From the NCBI RefSeq assembly GCF_005484985.1, contig NZ_CP027942.1, forward strand, positions 248,001 to 312,000: 64,000 bases of DNA, read 5' to 3'. This document shows positions 8,383-17,679 of this stretch, piece after piece. Origin of the DNA: Agrococcus sp. SGAir0287 (GTDB lineage Bacteria; Actinomycetota; Actinomycetes; Actinomycetales; Microbacteriaceae). The notes beneath the pieces are model-generated. The model was not told the origin of the DNA. It saw only the letters and a list, made by a program, of their open reading frames with translations, and did not search any database. Position 1 is the stretch's first letter; each line of letters starts with the position of its first letter. A program made the translations under genes and the position numbers.

Positions 8383-9411
8383 ATGAGCGTCATCGCGACG
8401 AGCGGCCTGCAGAAGCGCTTCGGCCGCACCACGGCGCTCGACGGGGTCGACCTGTCCGTCGAGCAGGGCGAGATCCACGGATTCCTCGGGCCGAACGGGG
8501 CGGGGAAGTCGACGACCATCCGCATCCTCCTCGGGCTCCTGCGCGCGTCCGGCGGCGAGGCGAGCGTGCTCGGGATGGACCCGTGGCGCGACGCCACGCG
8601 CATCCACGAGCGGCTCGCGTACGTGCCCGGCGACGTGACGCTGTGGCCGAGCCTCACGGGCGGCGAGGCGATCGACGTGCTCACCCGCATGCGCGGCCAG
8701 CGCCCACCCGCCCGCGATCGCGCGCGGCTGCTCGAGGCCTTCGACCTCGACCCGCGCAAGAAGGGCAAGGCGTACTCGAAGGGCAATCGGCAGAAGGTCG
8801 CGCTCGTCGCGGCGTTCGCGACGCCCGCCGACCTCTACGTGCTCGACGAGCCGACGAGCGGACTCGACCCGCTCATGGAGGAGGTCTTCCGCACCGAGGT
8901 GCGCCGCGTCGCCGACGCGGGGGCGACGGTGCTGCTGTCGAGCCACATCCTCTCCGAGGTCGAGCAGCTGTGCTCGCGCGTGTCGATCATCCGCGCCGGC
9001 CACATCGTCGAGGCGGGATCGCTCGCCGAACTGCGGCATCTCTCGCACAGCCAGGTCTCGTGGGAGGTCGGCGATGCGGATGCGGATGCGTCGCGCATCG
9101 AGGCGCCGGGCGTCGAGGACGTCGCGGTGCGCGGTGGGCGCGTGGTCGGATCGCTCTCACCCGAGGCCGCGCCGCGCTTCCTCGCCTGGGCGGCGCAGCG
9201 GAGCCTGCCGGGTCTCACGATGCAGCCGCCGAGCCTCGAGCAGCTGTTCCTGCGGCACTACGGCCCCGTCGACGACGCCTCCGCGTCGGGCGACGCGCCT
9301 GGCGACGCCGACGAGCCCTCCCGACCGCGCGATACGCGAGCGGAGCGAGCCTCGACGGGTGCGGCACGGGCAGATCACGACCACGGCCGCCACGCTCGCC
9401 CGGAGCGCTGA
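8383..9411 (+). CDS. ABC transporter ATP-binding protein
   Basis: The nucleotide-binding subunit has 342 residues: Walker A GPNGAGKS at 36-43, a degenerate signature YSKGNRQK at 131-138 in place of LSGGQ, Walker B LYVLDEP at 151-157 and the switch His in LLSSHILSEVEQ. A TAGCAT box ends 7 bases before the ATG. The permease starts 1 bp after the stop. The last 30 or so residues (Arg/Asp/His-rich) are encoded by a stretch containing GCGAGCGGAGCGAGCCTCGA, the core of the intergenic repeats at 12.5 and 44.4 kb. The C-terminus therefore seems to have been rewritten by a repeat. Confidence 0.93.
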   Translation: MSVIATSGLQKRFGRTTALDGVDLSVEQGEIHGFLGPNGAGKSTTIRILLGLLRASGGEASVLGMDPWRDATRIHERLAYVPGDVTLWPSLTGGEAIDVLTRMRGQRPPARDRARLLEAFDLDPRKKGKAYSKGNRQKVALVAAFATPADLYVLDEPTSGLDPLMEEVFRTEVRRVADAGATVLLSSHILSEVEQLCSRVSIIRAGHIVEAGSLAELRHLSHSQVSWEVGDADADASRIEAPGVEDVAVRGGRVVGSLSPEAAPRFLAWAAQRSLPGLTMQPPSLEQLFLRHYGPVDDASASGDAPGDADEPSRPRDTRAERASTGAARADHDHGRHARPER

Positions 9412-9412
9412 G

Positions 9413-11038
9413 ATGCTACGCGGCATCGGCTACCTCGTCGCGATCCGCCTGCGCCGCGACCGCCTCACGCTCGCGATCTGGGTCGTCGTCTTCGGCGGGC
9501 TGTGGGCCGCGGTCGGCGCGGGACTCGGTGCGTCGTTCGACGAGCGGGCGCGCACGAGCCTCGTCGGGCTCATCGCCTCCGACCCCAGCCTCCGGATGCT
9601 CCGCGGTGCTCCAGCCGGCACGAGCCTCGGCGCCGTCATGGTCGTCTCGACCCTCGCCTACCTCGGCATCGCCATCGCGCTCATGGCCACGTTCCTCGCC
9701 GTCCGGCACACGCGGGCGGACGAGGATGCGGGGCGCACCGAGCTCGTGCGCTCGACGCCGACGGGTCGCCTCGCGCCGCTGACCGCCACGATCGTCGCCG
9801 GGGCGATCGAGGTCGCGGTCGTGGCGGCGGCCCTCGCAGCCGGATCGCTCGCGATCGGGCTGCCGGTCGAGGGCTCGGCGCTGGTCGCGCTCGGCGTGCT
9901 GCTCACGGGGCTGACCTTCCTCCTCGTCGGCCTGCTCGCGGCGCAGACCATGCCGACGTCCCGCGGCGCCAACGGCCTCGCCGCCGCGATCGCCGGCGCC
10001 GCCTTCGTCGTGCGCGGCATCGGCGACGCGCTCGCCGACGTCGGCTCGGATCTGGCGCACGTCGCCTCCGCATGGCCAGCGTGGGCGTCGCCGATCGGCT
10101 GGATCACGCAGACGCATCCGTTCGCCGACTCCGGCGGCTGGGCGCCGTCGTGGATACCCCTCGCGCTCTTCGCCCCGCTGCTCGCGGTGCTCGTCGTAGT
10201 CGTCGTCGGGCTCGAGCTGCGGCGCGAGCTCGGCGCCTCGCTCGTGCGCGAGCGGGGTGGGCGACGCGCAGCGGGCGCCCTGCTCGGCACGCCGATCGGG
10301 CTCGCCGTGCGCCTGCATCGCGGCGCCGCCATCGGCTGGATCGTCGCCGCGCTCGTCGTCGGCCTCTTCATCGGTCGCATCGCGCCCGACGCGGCGGACG
10401 CCCTCGCGTCGAACCCCACGCTCGAGGCGTTCGTGCAGGCGCTGGGCGGATCGTCCGGCGACACGATCGACGCGTTCGTGCACGCGCTCGCCGGCATCGT
10501 CGCGCTCGTCGCGTGCGCGGCCGTGCTGCAGGGCGCGACGCGGATGCGCGTCGAGGAGCTCGCGCACGGCGAGCAGGTACTCGCCACGAGGACGTCGCGG
10601 CTCGGCTGGTTCGGCGCGACGCTCGGCGTCGCCCTCGTCGCTGGCGTGCTGGTCATGACGGCGTTCGCCGCCGCCGCGTCGGCGTCGCTCGCGTCGGCGG
10701 ATGCGGCGCGCACCGGCACCGTCGTCGCCATCGCGGCCTCGACGCTCCCGGTGCTCGGGGTCTACCTCGCGCTGGGCGCCGTGCTCGTCGCGCTGCTGCC
10801 CGGGGTCGGCGCATGGCTCGGCTGGCTGCTGCTCGTCGTGCCGATGCTGCTGGGCGAGCTCGCGCCGCTCTTCGGCGACGGCTGGGACTGGCTGCAGGAC
10901 GTCAGTCCCTTCTTCCACCTCCCGGATCCGCTTGCCGCGCATCCCGACTGGTCGGCGTCGTGGTGGATGCTCGCCGGCTCAGCCGTCGCCCTCGCGCTCG
11001 CGCTCGTCGTCTTCCGCCGCCGCGACGCGGCGGTGTGA
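9413..11038 (+). CDS. ABC exporter membrane subunit (two-lobed, TnrB3-like)
   Basis: The 541 residues contain about twelve hydrophobic segments in two halves (roughly 1-270 and 290-541) joined by a charged loop. Each half starts with an Arg-rich amphipathic helix and a helix of the type seen in ABC-2 permeases for antibiotics. It starts one base after the stop of the ATPase gene, so the two form one exporter. Family members expel hydrophobic or antibiotic-like compounds; the substrate here cannot be read from the sequence. It is convergent with the MATE gene, 27 bp away. Confidence 0.85.
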   Translation: MLRGIGYLVAIRLRRDRLTLAIWVVVFGGLWAAVGAGLGASFDERARTSLVGLIASDPSLRMLRGAPAGTSLGAVMVVSTLAYLGIAIALMATFLAVRHTRADEDAGRTELVRSTPTGRLAPLTATIVAGAIEVAVVAAALAAGSLAIGLPVEGSALVALGVLLTGLTFLLVGLLAAQTMPTSRGANGLAAAIAGAAFVVRGIGDALADVGSDLAHVASAWPAWASPIGWITQTHPFADSGGWAPSWIPLALFAPLLAVLVVVVVGLELRRELGASLVRERGGRRAAGALLGTPIGLAVRLHRGAAIGWIVAALVVGLFIGRIAPDAADALASNPTLEAFVQALGGSSGDTIDAFVHALAGIVALVACAAVLQGATRMRVEELAHGEQVLATRTSRLGWFGATLGVALVAGVLVMTAFAAAASASLASADAARTGTVVAIAASTLPVLGVYLALGAVLVALLPGVGAWLGWLLLVVPMLLGELAPLFGDGWDWLQDVSPFFHLPDPLAAHPDWSASWWMLAGSAVALALALVVFRRRDAAV

Positions 11039-11065
11039 CGCCGCGCGGCCCGCGGCGCCCGCGCG

Positions 11066-12418
11066 TCAGCGTCGGGCGCCGAGCACCATCCACGCATCCG
11101 TGCGAGCGCGGAGGCCGAGGGTGAGCGCACGCGCGCCGAGGTACCCGAACGAGAATGCGAGCCAGACCGCGGCGAGCGCCGGTGCGCCGCCCGGCACGGC
11201 GGGCAGGAGCGCGACGAGCAGCAGCGGGAGGCAGATGGCGAGGTTCGCGATGCCCGTCCACGCGAGGTAGCGCACGTCGCCGGCGCCGATGAGCACGCCG
11301 TCGAGCACGAAGACGAAGCCCGCGATCGGCTGCGCGAGGGCGAGCGGCACGAGCGCCCACGGCAGGAGGGCGATGACCGCCGGATCGGAGGTGAACGCGC
11401 CGCCGACGAGCCACGCGAACGCGAGCAGCAGACCGCCGAGCGCGGCGCCACCCACGACGCCCCAGCGCACGAGGCGGCCCGTGATGCGCCGCACGAGCGC
11501 GGCGTCGCCGGCCCCGAGCGCCTTGCCGACCATGGCTTGCCCGGCGATCGCGAGCGCGTCGAGCGCGAACGCGAGCGTCGAGAACAGCGCGAACGCCACC
11601 TGGGTCGCTGCGAGCACGTCGGTGCCGAGCCGCGTCGCCACCACCGTCGTCGCGATGAGGGCAACGCGCAGCGACACCGTGCGCAGCAGGAGCCAGACGC
11701 CGACGCTCGCGACGCGGCCGACCGCGGCGAGCGAGGGGCGCAGCGACACGCGTTCGCGCCGCGCCTCGCGCACCGCGAACGCCAGGAAGAACGCGGCCAT
11801 GCCCCACTGCGCGAGCACGGTGCCGATCGCCGAGCCTGCGACGCCGAGCCCGGCGCCGTAGATGAGGATGGCGTTGAGGATCGCGTTGGCGGTGAAGCCC
11901 GCGCCGGCGACGACGAGCGGCGTGCGGGTGTCCTGCAGCCCGCGAAGCAGGCCCGTCGCCGCGAGGACGACGAGCATGGCGGGCAGGCCGAGGATCGAGA
12001 TGCCCAGGTAGGTGGCCGCGTGGTCGGTCACGTCGCCGGCGGCGCCGAAGAGCGCGACGAGCGGATGCGCGAGCGGGACGGCGGCGACGAGCGCGAGCCC
12101 CACGAGGATCGCGAGCCAGATGCCGTCGATGCCGGCGCGGATGGCGCCGGGCCGGTCGCCGGCGCCGAGGAGGCGCGCGACGGCGGGCGTCGTGCCGTAG
12201 GCGAGGAAGATGAGGAGGCCGACGGCCGTCTGCAGCACCGCGCCGCCGACTCCGACCCCGGCGAGCTGCGCGGCACCGAGGTGCCCGACGAGCGCGGTGT
12301 CGACGAGGAGGAAGGCGGGCTCGGCGACGAGCGCGCCGAGCGCGGGCAGCGCGAGCGCGACGATGTCGCGATCGAGTCGCCGGCGCTCCGCACGGGTGGA
12401 TGCGGTCGCCTGGCTCAC
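11066..12418 (-). CDS. MATE family efflux transporter (DinF-like)
   Basis: The product is 450 residues with twelve predicted membrane helices in two homologous halves. The N-terminal half shows the DinF/NorM signature (PALGALVAEPAFLLVDTALV). MATE proteins export drugs or cationic metabolites using a proton or sodium gradient. The GTG start at 12418 has TAGCCT 6 bases upstream and no Shine-Dalgarno, so the mRNA is probably leaderless. Its upstream region runs directly into the 240 bp tandem repeats. Confidence 0.9.
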   Translation of the reverse strand: MSQATASTRAERRRLDRDIVALALPALGALVAEPAFLLVDTALVGHLGAAQLAGVGVGGAVLQTAVGLLIFLAYGTTPAVARLLGAGDRPGAIRAGIDGIWLAILVGLALVAAVPLAHPLVALFGAAGDVTDHAATYLGISILGLPAMLVVLAATGLLRGLQDTRTPLVVAGAGFTANAILNAILIYGAGLGVAGSAIGTVLAQWGMAAFFLAFAVREARRERVSLRPSLAAVGRVASVGVWLLLRTVSLRVALIATTVVATRLGTDVLAATQVAFALFSTLAFALDALAIAGQAMVGKALGAGDAALVRRITGRLVRWGVVGGAALGGLLLAFAWLVGGAFTSDPAVIALLPWALVPLALAQPIAGFVFVLDGVLIGAGDVRYLAWTGIANLAICLPLLLVALLPAVPGGAPALAAVWLAFSFGYLGARALTLGLRARTDAWMVLGARR

Positions 12419-12504
12419 GGATCGAGGCTATGCCCGACCTGCGACGGCAGCTGGACGCGGTGGTGGGGGAGTCCGGCTCCGATCTGACCGCGCCTCTCCA
12501 CGAG

Positions 12505-13446
12505 CCGGTCGAGGAGGCCGCAACCGCAGGCCGCAGCCGTCACGAGACCACGTGACTCGCCTGCTCGGCGCGACCACGCGCGTGGCCGGGCGGGTGCGGT
12601 GGTCGCGTGGTCTCGTGACGCGTGCTCGCCTGGCGGCTCGCGCGCTCCTCGACCGGCTGACAGGGCACGACTGCCGCACTGCCGGCCCTCGAGGTGCGAG
12701 CGGAGCGAGCCTCGAAAGGGTCCCGAGTATCGGCGTGCCTTCCACCAGCTGGTCGAGGAGGCCGCAGCCGAAGGCTGCAGCCGTCACGAGACCTCGTGAC
12801 TCGCCTGCTCGGCGCGACCGCGCGCGTGGCCGAGTGGGAGCGGCGGTCGCGTGGTCTCGTGACGCGTGCTCGCCTGGCGGCTCGCGCGCTCCTCGACCGG
12901 CTGACAGGGGCGACTGCCGCACTACCGGCCCTCGAGGTGCGAGCGAAGCGAGCCTCGAACGGGTCACCGCATCGACATGCCTCCCCCATCAGCTGGTCGA
13001 GGAGGCCGCAGCCGCAGGCTGCAGCCGTCACGAGACCACGTGACGTACCCGCTCGGCGCGACCACGCGCGTGGCCGGGCGGGAGCGGTGGTTGCGTGGTC
13101 TCGTGACGCGTGCTCGCCTGGTGGCTCGCGCGCTCCTCGACCAGCTGCGTGGGGCAGCCCGAGCCCCGGCCCCTGAGGTGCGAGCGAAGCGAGCCTCGAA
13201 GGGTCGACCGCATCGAGATGCGCCACCTCCAGCTGGTCGAGGAGGCCGCAGCCGCAGGCTGCAGCCGTCACGAGACCTCGTGACCCGCCTGCTCGGCGCG
13301 AACAGGCGCATGGCTGTGCGGGAGCGGCGGTCGCGTGGTCTCGTGACGCGTGCTCGCCTGGCGGCTCGCGCGCTCCTCGACCGGCTGCGTGGGACGGTCC
13401 CAGTACCGGCCCTTGAGGTGCGAGCGAAGCGAGCCTCGAAAGGGTC
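12505..13446. repeat. Four tandem copies of a 240 bp palindromic repeat
   Basis: Units begin at 12505, 12749, 12993 and 13233 (spacing 244, 244, 240). Each holds CTGGTCGAGGAGGCCGCAGC, then CGTCACGAGACC, a variable centre, then the reverse complements GGTCTCGTGACGCG and GCGCTCCTCGACCGGCTG. It closes with GCGAGCGAAGCGAGCCTCGA. One unit can thus form a hairpin of about 150 bases. No real gene was found in the roughly 1.1 kb between the MATE gene and the dehydrogenase; the long frames crossing it are Arg-rich artefacts of the repeat. The region could end transcription in both directions. Confidence 0.95.
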
Positions 13447-13519
13447 TCTCGCACCTCAGGGAGCGGTTGGGAGGGCCCGCTCGGTCGTGCGGTGGACCGT
13501 GACCCGCCGCCGGAGCGAC

Positions 13520-14740
13520 TCAGAACGGCGTCGGGCCCACGCGCTCGTATCGGTGCCACACGCCGAGCGGACCCGTGCCCGACACCTCCCACGCGCCGAT
13601 CGTGCGCGCCTTGAACACGGCGGGGTTGTGGGATGCGACGGTGCGCGCGTTGCGCCAGTGCCGGTCGAGCGCGCGCGTCCGCTCGGTCGCCGACGCGCCC
13701 CCGACCTCGAACAGCCGCGTCGCGGCGTCGGGCACGGCATCGGTGGCGAGCACCTGCGCCTGGTAGACGGCGATCTCGGCCTCCTCGAGCAGCCGCGCGT
13801 CGAGCGCCTCGCCCGCGGGCGCCGACGCGGCGGCGACGTCGAGCAGCCGCGCGGCCTCGAGCACGGCGGCGCGCACGGCGAACGCCGTCGACGACAGCCG
13901 CCCGACGACCTCGAGCACCTGCGGATCGTCGGCGGGCCGAGCGGCGTTCGCGTGGACGTACGAGCGGGTGCGAGGCCGGACGAAGTCGCCGGCGTCGCGC
14001 ACCACGGCCTCGGCGATGCCCGCGAGCACGGCCACGAGATGCAGCTGGTAGAACGCCTGGATGTGCGTGAGCGGGCCGACGCCGTACGTCGCGAACGACG
14101 CCGGGTCGACGGGCACGGCGTCGAACACCGTCGTGCCCGATGCAGTGGCGCGCTGGCCGAAGCCGTCCCAGTCGTCGCGGATCTCGACGCCCGGCGCGTC
14201 CGTCGGGATCGCGAACGTCACGCGCGCGTCGCCGTCGGCGGCCGCGAGGTAGACCCAGTCCGAGTAGAGCGTGCCGGTGGAGTAGAACTTGCGACCGTCG
14301 AGCCGCCACGAGCCGTCGTCCGTCCGTGTCACACGGGTCGAGATGTCCGCGAGCGTCGTGCCGGTGAGCTCGCTCGTCGCGTTGCCCACGAGCGCGCCGG
14401 ACGCGATGCGCGACACCCACGCATCGCGCTCGGGGCCGGGCGCGCGTCGCTGCACGAGCTCGACGAATCCCGCGTGCGAGCGCAGCAGATGCCCGAGGTT
14501 CGCGTCCGCGGCGGACACGGCGATCGTGAGCGTGACCGACTCGGCGATCGACGCGCCGAGGCCGCCGTCGGCGACGGGCAGCCGCACGCGTCCCACGCCC
14601 GCGTCGGCCAGCCGACGCACGAGGTCGACGGGCAGCTCGCGATCGAGCTCCCGCTTCACCGCGCCGGCACGGATCTCCTCGAGGAGATCGGCGAACCGGT
14701 CCGTGATCGAGTCGGCCACGAGGCCGCCGGCCACGCTCAC
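13520..14740 (-). CDS. Acyl-CoA dehydrogenase-type flavin monooxygenase (DszC/SfnB-like)
   Basis: The product is 406 residues with the three-part acyl-CoA dehydrogenase fold: helical N-terminal domain (about 10-110), beta domain with a WRLDGRKFYSTG motif near 145, and a C-terminal helical bundle of the type-2 kind. This subgroup, with DszC and SfnB, oxidises sulfur compounds or other non-CoA substrates with reduced flavin. The GTG start overlaps the TGA of the upstream monooxygenase by four bases, so the two are co-translated. A joint role in using organic sulfur or a xenobiotic is inferred from this pairing. It ends 74 bp from the repeat array. Confidence 0.85.
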   Translation of the reverse strand: MSVAGGLVADSITDRFADLLEEIRAGAVKRELDRELPVDLVRRLADAGVGRVRLPVADGGLGASIAESVTLTIAVSAADANLGHLLRSHAGFVELVQRRAPGPERDAWVSRIASGALVGNATSELTGTTLADISTRVTRTDDGSWRLDGRKFYSTGTLYSDWVYLAAADGDARVTFAIPTDAPGVEIRDDWDGFGQRATASGTTVFDAVPVDPASFATYGVGPLTHIQAFYQLHLVAVLAGIAEAVVRDAGDFVRPRTRSYVHANAARPADDPQVLEVVGRLSSTAFAVRAAVLEAARLLDVAAASAPAGEALDARLLEEAEIAVYQAQVLATDAVPDAATRLFEVGGASATERTRALDRHWRNARTVASHNPAVFKARTIGAWEVSGTGPLGVWHRYERVGPTPF

Positions 14741-16107
14741 GAGAACGCTCCACGCCACTGCCGCGCCGGGTGCGAGTCGGGCAGCTGGTCGTGCCCGAAG
14801 AGCCGGGAGCGCAGCGTGCCGGGCGTCTCGGGATGCGGCTCGGCGAGCCCGCGCTCGCGCAGCACGGGCATGACGTGGTCGGCGAGCTCCTCGAACGAGC
14901 CGGGGATCGTCCAGTTGATGACGTTGACGCCATCGACGCCCGCTTCCTGCCACGTATCCAGCTGGTCGGCGATCTGCTCGGGCGTGCCGACGACGCGCGA
15001 ACGGATGCGCGCGGACAGCGCCGCGAGGTCGCGGATCGTCGGCTCGCGGTCGCCTGCGGCCTCCTGCAGCCACTGCAGGTGCGACTGGTTCGTCTGCGTC
15101 CGCACCTGCGACAGCGGGGTGTCGGGGTCGAGCTGCTCCCCCGTGTCGGGATCGAAGCCGAGGTTCGAGTGCACGAGGAAGCCGTCGGGCGACAGCCATT
15201 CGTCGATCTCGGCGGACCTCCGCCGCGCCTCCTCCTCCGTCGAGCCGATCACGAACGCGAGGCCGAGGAAGAAGCGGATGTCGTCGCGCGCGCGACCGGC
15301 GGCCTCGACCTGATCGCGGGTCGACGCGATGAGCTCGGCGGTCCTCTCGGGCGTCGACGACAGGATGAACTGCGCCTCGGCGTTGCGCGCGGCGAAGGCG
15401 CGTCCGGCCGGCGACGAGCCCGCCTGGAAGAGCACGGGCGTGCGCTGCGGCGAGGGCCTCGACAGGTGCGGGCCGGCGACGGAGTACCGCTTCCCGACGT
15501 GGTCGATGCGGTGGATGCCCGCGGCGTCCGACACGACGCCCGCTGCCTTGTCGGCGCGCCAGGCGTCGTCGTCCCACGAGCCCTCCCACAGCTTCGTGAC
15601 GACGTCGACGTACTCCTGCGCCCACGCGTAGCGCTCGTCGTGCTCCTCGAGCCGGTCGCTGCCGAAGTTGCGGGCGGCGCCGTCGAGGGCGCTCGTCACG
15701 ACGTTCCAGCCGACGCGGCCCTTCGTGAGGTGGTCGAGCGTCGAGACGCGACGGGCGAACTCGAACGGGTGCGCCTGCAGCACCGACGACGTGAACGCGA
15801 AGCCGAGGTGCTCGGTCGCGGCGGCGAGCGCGGACACGAGCACCGACGGGTCGCCGTTGGGCACCTGCAGCCCCTCGCGTGCGTTGAGCGCGTAGTCGCC
15901 GCCCGCCGGACCGTACAGCCCGACGACGTCGGCGAAGAACATGGCGTCGAAGCCGCCGCGCTCGAGCGTCCTCGCCAGGTCGACCCACAGGTCGAGCTCG
16001 TCGAACCGGTGCTGCTGCGCGTCCGGATGCCGCCACAGCCCGTGCTGGATGTGCGAGACGGTGTCCATGACGAACGCTGCGTACCGCAGCGGCGGGCGAT
16101 CGGGCAC
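14737..16107 (-). CDS. FMN-dependent monooxygenase, NtaA/SnaA/DszA family (LLM class)
   Basis: The product is 456 residues. The opening PPLRYAAFVMDTVSHIQHGLW is typical of the family, followed by a TIM barrel with FADVVGLYGP, WNVVTSALD and FQAGSSPAGR. Family members use FMNH2 from a separate reductase to oxidise nitrilotriacetate, sulfones and similar compounds. The GTG at 16107 is preferred over a later ATG because GGAGGAGGAG lies just upstream and the residues between are conserved in the family. It overlaps the dehydrogenase-like gene by 4 bp and is divergent from the MHS symporter. No flavin reductase is present nearby. Confidence 0.9.
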   Translation of the reverse strand: MPDRPPLRYAAFVMDTVSHIQHGLWRHPDAQQHRFDELDLWVDLARTLERGGFDAMFFADVVGLYGPAGGDYALNAREGLQVPNGDPSVLVSALAAATEHLGFAFTSSVLQAHPFEFARRVSTLDHLTKGRVGWNVVTSALDGAARNFGSDRLEEHDERYAWAQEYVDVVTKLWEGSWDDDAWRADKAAGVVSDAAGIHRIDHVGKRYSVAGPHLSRPSPQRTPVLFQAGSSPAGRAFAARNAEAQFILSSTPERTAELIASTRDQVEAAGRARDDIRFFLGLAFVIGSTEEEARRRSAEIDEWLSPDGFLVHSNLGFDPDTGEQLDPDTPLSQVRTQTNQSHLQWLQEAAGDREPTIRDLAALSARIRSRVVGTPEQIADQLDTWQEAGVDGVNVINWTIPGSFEELADHVMPVLRERGLAEPHPETPGTLRSRLFGHDQLPDSHPARQWRGAFS

Positions 16108-16180
16108 GGCTCCTCCTCCTCGCGCCGCTCGCCGGCGCGACCCAGCCATGCTGCGCCGACGCGGCGCGGCGCGCACGACG

Positions 16181-16220
16181 CGTGACGGCGCGTGACGACG
16201 CGTGACGACGTGTGACGGCG
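16181..16220. promoter_or_regulatory. Four 10 bp direct repeats between divergent genes (possible operator)
   Basis: CGTGACGGCG, CGTGACGACG, CGTGACGACG and TGTGACGGCG follow one another exactly at 16181, 16191, 16201 and 16211. The 10 bp period places every copy on nearly the same face of the helix. The block lies in the 175 bp between the divergent monooxygenase and symporter genes, where a shared regulator would bind. No regulator gene is adjacent, so the binding protein is unknown. Confidence 0.55.
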
Positions 16221-16282
16221 GCGCGTTGCGCTTCGCGGCGCGAGCCGGTTCGGTGGCGTCCACCCGAGTCCCAGGAGCCCCC

Positions 16283-17662
16283 ATGTCCCAGACGACCAGC
16301 ACCGCGCCAGAGCGCACCGTCGAGCAGCGCCGCCGCCGCGTGCTCGCCGCATCCCTCGTCGGCACCACCATCGAGTGGTACGACTTCTACCTCTACGCGC
16401 AGGCGGCCGCGCTCGTGTTCGGCACGACCTTCTTCCCCGAGACCACGCCGGCCGTCGCCCTCATCGCGTCGTTCGCGACCTACGGCGTCGGCTTCCTCGC
16501 GCGTCCGCTCGGCGGCATCGTCGCCGGGCATCTCGGCGATCGCATCGGCCGGAAGCAGCTGCTCGTGGGCTCGCTGCTGCTCATGGGCGTCGCGACGCTG
16601 CTCATCGGCCTGCTGCCGACGTACGCGCAGATCGGCATCTGGGCCGTCGTCGCCCTCGTCGTGCTGCGGCTCGCGCAGGGCCTGTCGGCCGGCGCGGAGT
16701 GGGGCGGCTCGGCGCTGCTGTCGGTCGAGCATGCGCCGGCGGGCCGCCGCGGCTTCTTCGGCTCCTTCACGCAGATGGGCTCGGCGGGCGGTCTGCTGCT
16801 CGCGACGGCGTCGATCTGGGGCGTGCAGGGCATCCTCGGCACGCAGGCGTTCCAGGAGTGGGCGTGGCGCATCCCGTTCCTCGCCTCCGCCGTGCTCGTC
16901 GTCATCGGCCTCGTGATCCGCCTCGGCGTCGAGGACGCGCCGGAGTTCGCGAAGATCAAGGAGGCGGGCGCCGTGCGTCGCCTGCCCGTCGTCGAGGTGC
17001 TGCGGCGGCACCCGCGCGGCGTGCTCGTGACGATCGGCCTGCGCCTCGTGCAGCCGGCGTGGTTCTCGATCCTCACGGTCTACTCCCTCACCTACCTCAC
17101 GAACGCGCGCGGCGACTCGGCCGTCGGCATCCAGTCGCTGCTCGTCGTCGGCGCGATCAGCCTCGTCTCGACGCCGCTGTGGGGCTGGCTCTCGGACCGG
17201 TGGGGCCGCCGGCGGATCGCGATCGGCGCGGCGATCGGCATCGGCGTCGCCGTGTGGCCGTTCTTCGCCTTCCTCGACCACGGGCCGCTCGCGCTCGTCT
17301 GGCTCGTCTTCCTCGTCGGCATGAACGTGCTGCACGATGCGATCTACGGCCCGCAGGCCGCGTGGTTCGCCGAGCAGTTCCCGACGGATCTGCGGTACTC
17401 GGGCGTCTCGCTCGGCTACCAGGTGGGCTCGATCTTCTCGAACGGCCTCACGCCGCTGCTCGCGGTCGTCTTCGTCGAGCTCGGCGGCGGCAGCCCGTGG
17501 ATCCTCTGCGTCTTCATCGGCGCCTACGCGCTCCTGACGTCCGTCGCGGCGGTCTTCGCGAAGGACGGCGGCAGCGACGACGTCGCGCTCGCCGCGTCCG
17601 AGGACGTGGAGGCCGAGCTGGACGCGCTTGTCGAGGGGGAGAGCGCGGCGGCCCGCGCCTGA
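16283..17662 (+). CDS. MFS transporter, metabolite:H+ symporter (MHS) family
   Basis: The product is 459 residues with twelve helices. The N-terminal GTTIEWYDFYLYA is the MHS family hallmark, and DRIGRK after helix 2 and SDRWGRRR after helix 8 are the MFS loop motifs. MHS proteins import organic acids and zwitterions with protons. AGGAG lies 6 bases before the ATG at 16283. Divergent placement next to the flavin monooxygenase pair suggests that it imports their substrate or a related compound, which is inference. A strong terminator hairpin follows 17 bp after the stop. Confidence 0.92.
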   Translation: MSQTTSTAPERTVEQRRRRVLAASLVGTTIEWYDFYLYAQAAALVFGTTFFPETTPAVALIASFATYGVGFLARPLGGIVAGHLGDRIGRKQLLVGSLLLMGVATLLIGLLPTYAQIGIWAVVALVVLRLAQGLSAGAEWGGSALLSVEHAPAGRRGFFGSFTQMGSAGGLLLATASIWGVQGILGTQAFQEWAWRIPFLASAVLVVIGLVIRLGVEDAPEFAKIKEAGAVRRLPVVEVLRRHPRGVLVTIGLRLVQPAWFSILTVYSLTYLTNARGDSAVGIQSLLVVGAISLVSTPLWGWLSDRWGRRRIAIGAAIGIGVAVWPFFAFLDHGPLALVWLVFLVGMNVLHDAIYGPQAAWFAEQFPTDLRYSGVSLGYQVGSIFSNGLTPLLAVVFVELGGGSPWILCVFIGAYALLTSVAAVFAKDGGSDDVALAASEDVEAELDALVEGESAAARA

Positions 17663-17679
17663 CGCCCCCTCAGCACGAC

